From: Bacteroidales bacterium
Lineage (GTDB): Bacteria > Bacteroidota > Bacteroidia > Bacteroidales > VadinHA17
Reading direction: 5' to 3'
NCBI GenBank assembly: GCA_029210565.1
Contig: JARGFQ010000018.1
Coordinates: 1 to 64,000, forward strand
Length of the DNA: 64,000 bases
Below the pieces are notes generated by a model. It searched no databases, had not been told where the DNA came from, and saw nothing but the letters and a program-made list of their open reading frames with translations. Shown here one piece after another: positions 1-8,471 of this stretch (positions are counted from its first letter, which is position 1; the number at the start of each line of letters is the position of its first letter). A program made the translations under genes and the position numbers.

Positions 1-644
1 ATCTTGACTTCTCCGTTGGCGGGTATCATAACAGCTTCGCCAAGACTTGCCCTGAAGGCCACCATGGGTTCAAGCGTAATGGGTGGACCTCCGGTAATTG
101 AAATAGTCTTTGTGGAAAGATCGTATTGAAGGTCCTGCAACTCATTCGCCGGGTCGGTGTCGATGGTTACGGATTTGTCGACCCCGGAAATGGAAAGCTG
201 GTTGTCATTCAGTGTCAGCTCCTGAAGGAGAGTTTTTCCTGCATAGAGTGCATAAGGCACTGACATGAATGAGATGGTGCCCATTCTTTTCCATCCGTTG
301 CCAAGGTCGACGTCGACCTGCAGTGAATGGTTTCCGGTTGACCAGTCGATCTCCTGGAAAGTGCCCGTGAGCTCCTCTCCGTTCCCGATGACGAGAGAGA
401 AGACACCGTACTGCGATGTGGTTGTATGGTGTAGCTCCTCGTAGACCGTTGTCCCACCGGCAAGGATGGTGAACTTCACATCAATGGATTGGTTCTTGAT
501 CTCTCCGCCTGCATCGCGGGCCACAGCCTGGTAATGTATTCCCGGCGGAACCGTTCCTGTTCCCTGTCCCATAATGCTGCCCGCACCTCCTGCAAAAAAT
601 AGTACAGCCAGCATCAAATAAAATATTCCTCTTTTCATCTTCAT
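1..644 (-). CDS. Secreted protein, partial (C-terminus beyond the window start)
   Basis: The minus strand reads open from an ATG at 644 to base 1, so about 214 residues are present and the C-terminus is missing. The N-terminus (MKMKRGIFYLMLAVLFFAGG) is a signal peptide. It is followed by IHYQAVARDAGGEIKNQSID, a pattern common in Bacteroidota surface proteins, and by SVPYALYAGKTL, also typical of that group. The last visible part (VAFRASLGEAVMIPANGEVK) resembles the start of a C1q/tail-fibre-like trimerising domain; that is inference. A second in-frame ATG lies at 638. It sits just upstream of the end of the 649-1194 gene, on the same strand with a gap of 4 nt, so the two are probably cotranscribed. 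Function is unknown beyond likely secretion or surface display. Confidence 0.7.
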   Translation of the reverse strand, partial: MKMKRGIFYLMLAVLFFAGGAGSIMGQGTGTVPPGIHYQAVARDAGGEIKNQSIDVKFTILAGGTTVYEELHHTTTSQYGVFSLVIGNGEELTGTFQEIDWSTGNHSLQVDVDLGNGWKRMGTISFMSVPYALYAGKTLLQELTLNDNQLSISGVDKSVTIDTDPANELQDLQYDLSTKTISITGGPPITLEPMVAFRASLGEAVMIPANGEVK

Positions 645-648
645 CGTT

Positions 649-1194
649 TTACATCTTTAGTATCCTCGCTTCATCGGCATCGCCGTCAGACCTCACCACC
701 CTGACTATGTAAACACCCTTGGAGTAAGCCTCCATGTCAATAAGCCTCTTGTAGAAGAAACTTCCCGTAGAGTATGTGCTCCAGCTGTCGACGGATATGT
801 CGAGCACCTCGCTGTAGACTACGGAGCCTGTGACATTGACCACGACAATTTCATAAGACCATGGGAGCGCAGCCCCGGTAAACAGTTCCAGGGTAAGCAT
901 GTTCCTGATATCATTCTCCTTTGATACCGGGTTGGGATAGAACCTGACTCCACTCTCCTCGGAGACATCCGGCTTCTGTATTATGCTGGGCTGCTGGAAT
1001 CCCTGTGTCAGGACAATCTCTCCCTCACTAACCAGACTGACCATGGCTTCGCCGACGGTATGCTGGTAATAGACTGGTCCGCTGTTTATGTAATCTACTC
1101 CGGCACCAGAAACGATCACCCTGTGCGACAGCTCCTGCGATAACGCCGGTGAGCACACAAATGCCAGTATCATCATTGTAAACAACCCCTTCAT
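649..1194 (-). CDS. Secreted protein with T9SS type A C-terminal sorting domain
   Basis: This 181-residue protein starts with a signal peptide (MKGLFTMMILAFVCSPALSQ). A C-terminal domain of about 85 residues opens with GVRFYPNPV and closes with GVYIVRVVRSDG and a short basic end, the hallmark of cargo of the type IX secretion system. The region between is a short module with HTVGEAMVSL and LTQGFQQPS, often seen ahead of such sorting domains. A longer reading frame starts at 1353, but a promoter -7 box at 1221-1228 would place the transcript start downstream of it, and the signal peptide begins at 1194, so I chose 1194. With so little mature sequence it may be an adhesin-like partner of the following gene; that is inference. 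Confidence 0.8.
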   Translation of the reverse strand: MKGLFTMMILAFVCSPALSQELSHRVIVSGAGVDYINSGPVYYQHTVGEAMVSLVSEGEIVLTQGFQQPSIIQKPDVSEESGVRFYPNPVSKENDIRNMLTLELFTGAALPWSYEIVVVNVTGSVVYSEVLDISVDSWSTYSTGSFFYKRLIDMEAYSKGVYIVRVVRSDGDADEARILKM

Positions 1195-1220
1195 ATCACG
1201 CACGCATGTACAATTCCTGC

Positions 1221-1228
1221 CAAAAATA
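1221..1228 (-). promoter_or_regulatory. Bacteroidota -7 promoter box
   Basis: On the minus strand the sequence is TATTTTTG, an exact TAnnTTTG match, 27 nt before the ATG at 1194. It supports that start over the upstream one at 1353. No clear -33 TTTG was found at the expected distance. Confidence 0.55.
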
Positions 1229-1235
1229 ACACTTT

Positions 1236-2687
1236 TTAAACAGATTCGGTGCCGGCGATGATCAGTTTCAGGCTTTTGACTGGCTGAATCAGTCTGAAAG
1301 ACAGGGCAAAGGCCATCCCGGCAGCGATCTGCACACCGGCTGCTACCATCCATGGCATACCGGCAAGCACGGCCAGCCGTCCTGCCGCAAAGGTGAGCAG
1401 CAGCATCAGCGCAAACAGTGATACCAGTTTTACGGACTGCCTGCTTAAAAGGTTCCTCTCCACCACCAGTAAAGATGCCAGTGCCACCAGTGACTGCGCG
1501 CAGAGTGCAGCCCAGGCGGCGCCGGGAGCCTGGTAGCGGGGGATGAGAATCAGGTTAAGGACGATGTTGATCACCATCCCCGCAAGGGTGATAATCCCTA
1601 GTCGCTTCATGCGGCCCGCGGCGGTAAGCATCGTAGTATAAATGTATATCAGACCCACAGGTATCAGTGTCATCATCAGCAGGGCGAAGGCAGTCACGGC
1701 TCCTCCTGCCGGGGTGGCATAGAGGAGGTCGAGCACCTCCCCGGAGCAGGATGCCAGCGTCACCGCCACCACACCCACGGGCACAAGGAGCATGCGGCCG
1801 GCCATTGATGCCAGTGGTTTGATGTTGCTTCCCGCGGCAAGCTCCTTTGACATTATGGGCAGCAGCAGACCGCCGAACATCACGGGGATCATGGCAAACG
1901 CATCAAAGAGCCTGAAGGCCTGTGCATAGACGCCCGCCTGCAGCGCCCCGTCGGGCAAAAGCCTCTCTATCAGCACCGAGTCGATGCGCCAGCACACTGT
2001 CATGGCAAAGACAACTACCGCATAAGGGAGTCCAGCCACGATTATACTCTTCAGCACCCCGGTGTCGGGTCTGACGCCTGAGACCCCTCCCCTACGTATC
2101 ACAGTCATCAGAGCCACGCACATGACGGTGAAATAGGCGGCCGACTGCGCCCAGACGAACCACTCAATCCTGAAGGGGCCGTCAGTCACTCCCCCCCATA
2201 GCAGCACCGAGCAGATGATGATCATCACCAGCCTGTCGGCCACCGACAGCAGGCTGTCGAGAAAGAGATACTGCATGCCGCTGATGTTCGAGCGCAGCCA
2301 GAGGATCATCGAGGCCATCACCTGGTTGACCATCAGCACCACAAGCAGTGAGAGCTGCCTGCCGGAATAACCTACGGCAAAAGCCACGGTGAGGGTCACG
2401 GCAAAATATGCCACTGTGAGCAGGAGCCGCAGCAGAAGCACATTGCCGAAATAGAGCTTCACCCGCGTGGGATCGGCCGAGACTGCCCTGTTGTTGAAGC
2501 CCGAGAGCCCCATGTCGAGCAGCAGCGTGAATAGAACCGAGAAGCCAAAAAGGGAGAAGTAACTGCCGTATGCTGCCTCACCGACGGTATTCTGAACGGT
2601 ACGGTCAATACCCAGCACCCAGAAAGCCTTGACAAGGATGCTTACCGTCAGCAGGAAAACAATATTTAAAAGGAATTTTCGCTTCAA
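1236..2687 (-). CDS. Polysaccharide flippase (Wzx/MATE-like, MOP superfamily)
   Basis: This is a 483-residue integral membrane protein with about 12-14 hydrophobic helices and the pattern of the polysaccharide biosynthesis/oligosaccharide flippase family. An early segment (GEAAYGSYFSLFGFSVLFT, then LDMGLSGFNNRAVS) matches the usual loop after the first two helices. It would flip lipid-linked glycan units across the inner membrane. The reading frame has no ATG near its start; a TTG at 2687 gives MKRKFLLNIVFLLT, a sensible first helix, and the next in-frame Met is about 58 residues later, so TTG is the best start. It is divergent from the glycosyltransferase at 2771, with which it may share a role in surface glycan assembly. 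Confidence 0.85.
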   Translation of the reverse strand: MKRKFLLNIVFLLTVSILVKAFWVLGIDRTVQNTVGEAAYGSYFSLFGFSVLFTLLLDMGLSGFNNRAVSADPTRVKLYFGNVLLLRLLLTVAYFAVTLTVAFAVGYSGRQLSLLVVLMVNQVMASMILWLRSNISGMQYLFLDSLLSVADRLVMIIICSVLLWGGVTDGPFRIEWFVWAQSAAYFTVMCVALMTVIRRGGVSGVRPDTGVLKSIIVAGLPYAVVVFAMTVCWRIDSVLIERLLPDGALQAGVYAQAFRLFDAFAMIPVMFGGLLLPIMSKELAAGSNIKPLASMAGRMLLVPVGVVAVTLASCSGEVLDLLYATPAGGAVTAFALLMMTLIPVGLIYIYTTMLTAAGRMKRLGIITLAGMVINIVLNLILIPRYQAPGAAWAALCAQSLVALASLLVVERNLLSRQSVKLVSLFALMLLLTFAAGRLAVLAGMPWMVAAGVQIAAGMAFALSFRLIQPVKSLKLIIAGTESV

Positions 2688-2770
2688 TGTGCTCTTTTGT
2701 TCGCTTCAGGAAAATGGATGACAATTTATAAATTAATTGCCACATTTGTAGGGAAGAAAGAGCAACAGGA

Positions 2771-3904
2771 ATGATCATTGCCATCAATGCACGCACGCTA
2801 AGGCCGGTTCCACACGACGGTATCGGGTGGTTTACCCTGGAGGTCGTCCGTGGCATAGTCAGGGACCACCCGGAGCACCGATTCGTGCTCATAGGAGACA
2901 GGAGTTATGATCTGCTGCCCATAGAGGCTGACAACGTGGAATACATCACCATCCCGCTGCGAACAGTTCACCCCCTGCTGTGGCAGCTGTGGCATGAGCG
3001 CCTTCTTCCGGGAGTACTCAGGAGATGTGGCGCTGATATTTTCATAGCCCCGGACGGGATGATGCCGTTGCGGAAGGATATACCGTGCATCCCGGTGATA
3101 CACGATCTCAACCATGAGCACCGTCCGGAAGACATACCGGGATGCGAGCGGAGATACTACAGGCGTTACTTCCCCCGTTTTGCCCGCCGGGCAGCGCGTG
3201 TTACCACTGTCTCCCGCTTCTCGGCTGATGATATAGCGTCCACCTACGGTATAAACCGCGAAAAGATCGATGTGGTGCCCAACGGTGTGGCTGAGATCTT
3301 CTCTCCGCCATCGCCGGGGGAGGCTGAAGCAACCCGCAGCGAGTTCACCGATGGCAGACCTTACTTTCTTTTTGTCAGTAACTTCTCCCCGAGAAAGAAT
3401 GTGGAGGCTGTGATCAGTGCCTATAATATCTTCAGGAGCCGTGGCGGCGGTGATCATCTGCTACTGCTTGCCGGGAGGAGGCTTTATCTGACGCGTGAGT
3501 TCGACAGGGCGCTGGCCTCATCGCCCTACGGCAGCGACATACGCTTCACCGGTTCTGTGGGGCGCGACGTGCTGCGCAGGCTCTACGGCGGTGCCGAGGC
3601 GTTGCTGTTTGTGCCGTGGCTTGAGGGTTTTGGCATCCCGGTGGTGGAGGCGCAGCGGTGCGGCACGCCCTGCATCCTCTCCGACACCACGTCGCTGCCG
3701 GAGGTCAGCGGCGGCGCGGCGCTCTGCGTCAGCCCCGCTGACGCAGAGGCCATAGCGGCAGCTATGGCACGCCTCATCACTGATGAGGCGCTGCGCCGCC
3801 GCCTGACGCAGGAAGGGATAACCAACTCCTTGAGATACACATGGCAAAACGCCGCCACGGAGATGTGGAACTGCATCTGTCAAACACTAAACAGAGAACC
3901 CTGA
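2771..3904 (+). CDS. Glycosyltransferase family 1/4 (GT-B)
   Basis: This 377-residue cytoplasmic glycosyltransferase has two Rossmann-like halves. The N-terminal half includes PVIHDLNHEHRPEDIPG and the linker VVPNGVAEIFSPP; the C-terminal half has FLFVSNFSPRKNVEAVI, the nucleotide-sugar site ending in WLEGFGIPVVEAQRCGTPC (EGFGxPxxEAxxxGxP) and SDTTSLPEVSGGAA. This is the GT4 mannosyl/glucosyl-transferase pattern; donor and acceptor cannot be told from sequence. The start ATG is preceded by a purine-rich stretch. Its stop overlaps the rnhB start (TGATG), so the two are translationally coupled. The divergent flippase suggests a role in exopolysaccharide or O-antigen synthesis. Confidence 0.88.
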   Translation: MIIAINARTLRPVPHDGIGWFTLEVVRGIVRDHPEHRFVLIGDRSYDLLPIEADNVEYITIPLRTVHPLLWQLWHERLLPGVLRRCGADIFIAPDGMMPLRKDIPCIPVIHDLNHEHRPEDIPGCERRYYRRYFPRFARRAARVTTVSRFSADDIASTYGINREKIDVVPNGVAEIFSPPSPGEAEATRSEFTDGRPYFLFVSNFSPRKNVEAVISAYNIFRSRGGGDHLLLLAGRRLYLTREFDRALASSPYGSDIRFTGSVGRDVLRRLYGGAEALLFVPWLEGFGIPVVEAQRCGTPCILSDTTSLPEVSGGAALCVSPADAEAIAAAMARLITDEALRRRLTQEGITNSLRYTWQNAATEMWNCICQTLNREP

Positions 3905-4506
3905 TGCTCAAACCTCACTTCGGCGACGGCATACGGGAGGCGGGATGCGACGAGGCAGGACGCGGTTGCCTCGCAGGTCCGGTATACGCGGCAGCAGTGA
4001 TACTGCCGAAAAGATACCGCAACAGGGAGCTTAACGACTCCAAAAAACTGACAGCACGGCAGCGCGAGAGACTGCGCGATGAGATCACCGCCAGAGCCGT
4101 CGCCTGGAACATAGCCTCATGCAGCAACCAGGAGATAGATGCCATGAACATACTCCGCGCATCCATCACAGCCATGCACAGGGCGATAGCCGGATTGAAG
4201 GCAGAGCCCCTGCTTCTACTCATCGACGGCAACCGCTTCTATGTCTACGGCAGCATACCGCACCACACAATAGTGCGCGGCGACGCCACCTACCTCTCCA
4301 TCGCCGCCGCCTCGGTGCTCGCCAAAACGGAACGCGACCATCATATGGAAGAGCTGGATGCACTCTTCCCACAGTACGGATGGCGCCACAACAGGGGATA
4401 CCCCACGGCCGACCACCGGCGCGCCATAAGGGAACACGGCATCACACCCTACCACCGGCTCTCCTTCAACCTCTCAGATTTGCAGAGAGAACTCCCTTTC
4501 CTATAA
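3904..4506 (+). CDS. rnhB: Ribonuclease HII
   Basis: This 200-residue enzyme cuts RNA in RNA-DNA hybrids and removes single ribonucleotides from DNA. The family motif GCDEAGRGCLAGPVYAAAV holds the first two acidic catalytic residues (Asp16, Glu17). LLLIDGNRF gives Asp108 and GDATYLSIAAASVLAKTERD gives Asp127. The C-terminal helix has the usual HNRGYPTADHRRAIREHG pattern. A longer frame begins at 3841 inside the glycosyltransferase gene, but family length and the conserved N-terminus favour the ATG at 3904, which overlaps the previous stop. The -7 box of the next gene starts 37 nt after its stop. Confidence 0.95.
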   Translation: MLKPHFGDGIREAGCDEAGRGCLAGPVYAAAVILPKRYRNRELNDSKKLTARQRERLRDEITARAVAWNIASCSNQEIDAMNILRASITAMHRAIAGLKAEPLLLLIDGNRFYVYGSIPHHTIVRGDATYLSIAAASVLAKTERDHHMEELDALFPQYGWRHNRGYPTADHRRAIREHGITPYHRLSFNLSDLQRELPFL

Positions 4507-4542
4507 AATGTTAAAATCATATTTCCCGAACATCAATTTTAA

Positions 4543-4550
4543 TATCTTTG
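4543..4550 (+). promoter_or_regulatory. Bacteroidota -7 promoter box for the S46 peptidase gene
   Basis: TATCTTTG, an exact TAnnTTTG match, lies 31 nt upstream of the ATG at 4582 in the gap after rnhB. A -33 element is not obvious. Confidence 0.6.
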
Positions 4551-4581
4551 GCAATTCGTAAAATTTATCAACACTAGACTC

Positions 4582-6732
4582 ATGAGAAAATTCTTATCCG
4601 TTCTTGTAATTCTGATTACATTCTCCGGCTTCCAGGCTAAAGCCGATGAAGGCATGTGGCTGCTGCCGCTGCTGGAAAAACTGAACATTGGCACCATGAC
4701 CGAAATGGGATTGAAACTGACGGCTGAAGATATCTACAGCATCAACAATGCCAGTCTGAAAGATGCAATAGTGATCTTCGGCGGCGGATGCACCGCCGAG
4801 ATAGTATCGCCCCAGGGCCTCCTTCTCACAAACCACCACTGCGGTTACGGACAGATCCAGAACCACAGTACCGTGGAACATGATTATCTTAATAACGGTT
4901 TCTGGGCTATGTCGCAGGCAGAAGAGCTGCCCAACCCCGGCCTCAGCGTCACCTTCCTGGTGCGTATCGACGATGTCACTGACCGTGTCCTTGGCAAGGT
5001 CACTGACGGGATGACCGAAGCAGAACGCCGCGATGCCATTAATGACGAGAGCACAGCCATTGCTGCCGAAGCCACGAAAGGCACACACTATAACGCACGT
5101 GCACAGCCTTTCTACGGCGGGAATCAGTATTTCCTGCTCGTATATGAGTCATTCACCGATGTAAGACTGGTGGGTACACCCCCGAATTCAATCGGCAAAT
5201 TCGGTCATGACACCGACAACTGGATGTGGCCGCGCCACACGGGCGACTTCAGCGTCTTCCGCGTCTATATGAGTCCCGACGGCAAGCCGGCACAGTATTC
5301 AGAGGATAATGTGCCCCTCAAGCCGAAGCACTATCTTCCCGTTTCCATCAAGGACCTTCAGAAAGAGGACTTCACCATGGTGATGGGTTACCCCGGCCGT
5401 ACCACAAGATACATGACCTCCTACGAGGTGGATGAGGCGATGAAGATCACCAACGCAAACAGGATCAAGATACGCGGCATCAGGCAGGATATTCTGATGA
5501 AGGATATGATGGCAGACCCGAAGGTCAATATACAGTACGCATCAAAATACTCGGGCTCTTCCAACTACTGGAAATTCTCAATAGGCCAGAATGAAGGACT
5601 GGAACGTCTTCGTACTGCTGAAAAGAAAGCTGCCTTCCAGAAGGAATTTATGGAGTGGGTCAGAGCCGACCCGGCACGCACCGATAAGTACGGCACAGCC
5701 CTCACCCTGATTGAGAACGCCATCAAAGGCAGGGCGCAGAAATACAACGCCCAGCAATATCTGTCCGAGACCCTCGGCCGGTCACTGGAACTGATCAGCC
5801 TGGCAGGAATGATGACTCCCATGGAAGAGATGCTCGCCGAAAAAGACCAGAAGAAAATAGACGGCTTAAAAGGCAGGCTGAAGAGATACACTGACAATTT
5901 CTACGGCGACTACAACTACCCAACAGACAGGAAGGTCACCAAAGCACTGATCAAACTCTACAGGGAGGATATCGATCCACAATACTGGCCTGACTTCTAT
6001 GCTCTCATCGATAAGAAATTTAAAGGCAATGTCGACGCATTTGTTGATGACATTTTCGTTAAATCGATATTTACATCACCGGAGAAACTGAATGCATTCC
6101 TCTCCGCTCCGAACCTCAAGGTTCTGCAGAAAGACCCTGCATTCGTGGTGGCAAAATCGATCAGTGAGGTTCAGTCGACACTCCGCAAAGACCTTGCAGG
6201 ATACAACGACGACCTGACACATGGACGCCGTCTCTACATGACCGGTGTCATGGAATATCAGCCCGATAAGACCCAGTACCCTGATGCCAACTTCTCCATG
6301 AGGCTCAGCTACGGCAAGGTGCTTGACTATTTCCCCTATGATGCGGTTCATTACAACTGGTACACGACGCTCGTCGGCGTGGTACAGAAGTACAAGCCCG
6401 GCGATTATGAGTTCGACCTGCCACAGCGTCTCATAGACCTCAACGAAAAGAAGGAGTACGGCAGGTATGCTGCAGAGGAAGGCTATTTGCCCGTCTGCTT
6501 CATCACCGATAATGACATCACCGGCGGCAACTCCGGAAGCCCGGTGCTGAACGGCAACGGTGAGCTGATAGGGCTGGCATTTGACGGCAACTGGGAGGCA
6601 ATGACCGGCAACATCGCCTTCGAACCTGACCTCCAGAGATGCATATGCGTTGACATACGCTACGTCCTCTGGGTGATGGATGTCTACTCCGGTGCCGGCC
6701 ATCTTCTCGAGGAGATGGATATCAGGCAGTAA
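4582..6732 (+). CDS. S46 family dipeptidyl-peptidase (DPP7/DPP11-like)
   Basis: This 716-residue protein has a signal peptide (about residues 1-21, cut near FQAKA) and acts in the periplasm or at the surface, releasing dipeptides from peptide N-termini. Length and motifs match family S46. The catalytic His is in LLTNHHCGYG (His86), the Asp lies in GHDTDNWMWPRHTGDF (about 208-223) and the nucleophile is Ser651 in ITGGNSGSPVLNGNG. Eighteen residues after the Ser, in GLAFDGNWEAM, there is Gly. From memory of the family, Gly at this site goes with DPP7-type preference for hydrophobic P1 residues, while DPP11 has Arg for Asp/Glu, so DPP7-like specificity is inferred. Such enzymes feed peptide-fermenting Bacteroidota. 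It has its own promoter and a terminator-like hairpin behind it. Confidence 0.93.
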   Translation: MRKFLSVLVILITFSGFQAKADEGMWLLPLLEKLNIGTMTEMGLKLTAEDIYSINNASLKDAIVIFGGGCTAEIVSPQGLLLTNHHCGYGQIQNHSTVEHDYLNNGFWAMSQAEELPNPGLSVTFLVRIDDVTDRVLGKVTDGMTEAERRDAINDESTAIAAEATKGTHYNARAQPFYGGNQYFLLVYESFTDVRLVGTPPNSIGKFGHDTDNWMWPRHTGDFSVFRVYMSPDGKPAQYSEDNVPLKPKHYLPVSIKDLQKEDFTMVMGYPGRTTRYMTSYEVDEAMKITNANRIKIRGIRQDILMKDMMADPKVNIQYASKYSGSSNYWKFSIGQNEGLERLRTAEKKAAFQKEFMEWVRADPARTDKYGTALTLIENAIKGRAQKYNAQQYLSETLGRSLELISLAGMMTPMEEMLAEKDQKKIDGLKGRLKRYTDNFYGDYNYPTDRKVTKALIKLYREDIDPQYWPDFYALIDKKFKGNVDAFVDDIFVKSIFTSPEKLNAFLSAPNLKVLQKDPAFVVAKSISEVQSTLRKDLAGYNDDLTHGRRLYMTGVMEYQPDKTQYPDANFSMRLSYGKVLDYFPYDAVHYNWYTTLVGVVQKYKPGDYEFDLPQRLIDLNEKKEYGRYAAEEGYLPVCFITDNDITGGNSGSPVLNGNGELIGLAFDGNWEAMTGNIAFEPDLQRCICVDIRYVLWVMDVYSGAGHLLEEMDIRQ

Positions 6733-6776
6733 AACCATGCAATAGCCATTAGGCATTAGGCAATAGTGCCCAACAT

Positions 6777-6815
6777 GAAAGAGGGGTGCCGGAGACGGAA
6801 CCCTTTCTTTTTTAG
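6777..6815 (+). terminator. Terminator-like hairpin after the S46 peptidase gene
   Basis: An imperfect stem (GAAAGAGGGGTGCC paired with GGAACCCTTTC, loop GGAGAC) runs into TTTTTT. The stem has one mismatch and a two-base bulge. It lies 45 nt after the S46 stop. Just before it is a low-complexity stretch with repeated ATTAGGC at about 6745-6765. Confidence 0.5.
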
Positions 6816-6869
6816 TCGAAAGTCTGTAAAGTAAAATGTTTGAGCCTCTCCACTGCAGACCGGCTGCTC

Positions 6870-6885
6870 TCCGCCAATCGGCGGA
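6870..6885. repeat. Short palindromic element TCCGCC-AATC-GGCGGA
   Basis: A perfect 6-bp stem with a 4-nt loop in the gap between the S46 and marC genes. The same arms with a different loop (AGCC) occur at 23807-23822 inside a broken tRNA copy. The shared arms suggest a dispersed palindromic element. Confidence 0.55.
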
Positions 6886-6924
6886 TCGCCCCACTACTGC
6901 CTATTAACTACTCCCTGAATTGAC

Positions 6925-6932
6925 TATCTTTG
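6925..6932 (+). promoter_or_regulatory. Bacteroidota -7 promoter box for marC-rnhA
   Basis: TATCTTTG lies 15 nt before the ATG at 6948. Because the box overlaps the upstream TTG at 6930, the TTG cannot be inside the transcript, which decides the marC start. Confidence 0.6.
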
Positions 6933-6947
6933 CAAAAAATTTTTCCG

Positions 6948-7529
6948 ATGCATTTAAATTTTCTGGAGATAGTAGCTGCCTTCATGGTCCTGTTTGCCAT
7001 CATTGACATTCCCGGATCAATACCCATAATACTGGATATCAAGGCAAAGACGGGGAAGGTTAATGCCGAAAGGGCAACACTTGTCTCCCTGGCCATATTT
7101 CTGGTATTTCTCATCATCGGGGAGAAGCTGCTGGGTATCTTCGGCATCGATGCCGGCTCGTTCGCAATCGCAGGCTCATTCATTATCTTCCTTCTCGGCA
7201 TGGAGATGGTGCTGGGCGCAGAGTTTTTCAAGCACGACTCACCCGGTGGCGGGACCATAGTGCCTATCGCCTTTCCGCTTATTGCCGGCGCCGGATCCAT
7301 CACCACGATCCTTTCACTCAGGGCGGAGTACGAGACAGTGAATATCCTCATTGCACTGCTGCTCAACATGATAGTGGTCTATATCGTACTGCGCCTCACA
7401 TCGGTCATCGAGAAACTCCTGGGGCAGACCGGACTACATATCCTGAAAAAGTTCTTCGGCATAATTCTTATCGCCATAGCCATACGTCTTTTCATCAGCA
7501 ACACCGGTATAACCCTGTCCAATGGCTGA
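6948..7529 (+). CDS. MarC family integral membrane protein
   Basis: This 193-residue inner-membrane protein has about six hydrophobic helices and the MarC/UPF0056 pattern: FAIIDIPGSIPIIL in the first helix, GSFIIFLLGMEMVLG in the middle and VPIAFPLIAGAGSITTIL after it. The family was once linked to multiple antibiotic resistance, but that role was not upheld and its substrate is unknown. The frame extends upstream to a TTG at 6930, but that codon lies inside the -7 promoter box, so the ATG at 6948 is the likely start. Its stop overlaps the start of rnhA by 8 nt, so the two are expressed together. Confidence 0.88.
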   Translation: MHLNFLEIVAAFMVLFAIIDIPGSIPIILDIKAKTGKVNAERATLVSLAIFLVFLIIGEKLLGIFGIDAGSFAIAGSFIIFLLGMEMVLGAEFFKHDSPGGGTIVPIAFPLIAGAGSITTILSLRAEYETVNILIALLLNMIVVYIVLRLTSVIEKLLGQTGLHILKKFFGIILIAIAIRLFISNTGITLSNG

Positions 7530-8001
7530 GGAGGTTACAATCTATACCGACGGTGCCTGCAGCGGCAATCCGGGACCCGGAGGCTACGGTGTCGTTCTCA
7601 TGTCAGGCAGGCACCGCAAGGAGCTGTCGGAAGGGTTTCGCCTTACAACCAACAACCGTATGGAACTGCTTGCCGCCATCATAGGCCTTGAGGCTCTTAA
7701 GAGAGACGGAACGACCGTGACCCTCTATACCGATTCGCAGTACCTGGTCAACGCGGTCAACAACGGCTGGCTCTTCAACTGGGAGATGAAACGGTTTGCA
7801 AAAAAGAAGAACCCGGATCTGTGGATCAGGTTCCTGGAGGCATACCGTCGGCATAAAGTGACCCTGAAATGGGTCAAAGGCCATAACAATGATCCTGAGA
7901 ATGAACGGTGCGACATGCTTGCGGTTGCTGCATCCCGCAGTCCCGTTCTGTCGGAAGATGAAGGCTACAGTCCTGATGCTGACGCAAGGGGGCTGCTCTG
8001 A
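7522..8001 (+). CDS. rnhA: Ribonuclease HI
   Basis: This 159-residue enzyme cuts the RNA strand of RNA-DNA hybrids. The catalytic carboxylates are all visible: Asp10 in IYTDGACSGNPGPGG, Glu48 in NNRMELLAAI, Asp71 in LYTDSQYLVNA and Asp131 in ENERCDMLA. The active-site His121 is in WVKGHNNDPENE. The basic handle (NWEMKRFAKKKNPDLW) is present as in E. coli RNase HI. The start overlaps the end of marC by 8 nt. With rnhB at 3904 the window encodes both RNase H types within 4 kb. The last 25 or so residues are an acidic tail not needed for the fold. Confidence 0.96.
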   Translation: MAEEVTIYTDGACSGNPGPGGYGVVLMSGRHRKELSEGFRLTTNNRMELLAAIIGLEALKRDGTTVTLYTDSQYLVNAVNNGWLFNWEMKRFAKKKNPDLWIRFLEAYRRHKVTLKWVKGHNNDPENERCDMLAVAASRSPVLSEDEGYSPDADARGLL

Positions 8002-8057
8002 TATTTCTTTTTGACATTTGAAGAAAAATTACAACTTTTGCATAAAAGGGGAGAAGA

Positions 8058-8471
8058 ATGAAAGATTTCAGACACAGGGCCACCGACCTCACACCGGAGA
8101 TCATACTGGCACCTGAAGAAAACAAGTTTCTCATTGCCGGCAAGTCGGCTCCGGAAGATGTCCGCAGCCTGTATTATCCGATCCTTGAGTGGATGGAAGA
8201 GTTTCTGATCTGGGTCAGGGAGAAGAGACCATACACTGACCAGAAACCCCTCCTGCTGAAACTTGATCTTGAATATTTCAATTCGTCGTCAGCCAAGTTT
8301 CTCTTCGATATCTTTACAAACCTTCAGACACTGAGGGAAGAGGGTGTACCTGTTGAGATCGAATGGCACTATGACGAGGAGGACATCGACCTCCGGGAAG
8401 CAGGGGAAGACCTCGCGCTGCTCTGCGAGATGCAGTTCAAATACTGTCCCAAATCCTCAGGCGGACAATGA
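8058..8471 (+). CDS. DUF1987 / SiaC-like regulatory phosphoprotein
   Basis: This 137-residue cytoplasmic protein matches the DUF1987 family, whose best-studied member is SiaC of Pseudomonas. SiaC is phosphorylated and dephosphorylated by a kinase/phosphatase pair (SiaB/SiaA) and binds diguanylate cyclases. Visible family features are LTPEIILAPEENKFLIAGKS near the N-terminus, then SAPEDVRSLYYPILEWM, and LDLEYFNSSSAKFLFDIF, where the Ser run would hold the phosphosite. No SiaA- or SiaB-like gene is seen in the window, so its partner genes are elsewhere or different. Its stop overlaps the next start (ATGA at 8468-8471). Confidence 0.85.
   Translation: MKDFRHRATDLTPEIILAPEENKFLIAGKSAPEDVRSLYYPILEWMEEFLIWVREKRPYTDQKPLLLKLDLEYFNSSSAKFLFDIFTNLQTLREEGVPVEIEWHYDEEDIDLREAGEDLALLCEMQFKYCPKSSGGQ

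Noticed and set aside
2798..3457. 219-residue minus-strand open frame inside the glycosyltransferase gene
   Set aside because: It is antisense to a well-supported gene, has no recognisable domain and lacks a signal or promoter.
4119..4514. 131-residue plus-strand frame overlapping rnhB
   Set aside because: It is an alternative frame of RNase HII and is composed of His/Arg/Pro-rich sequence without any motif.
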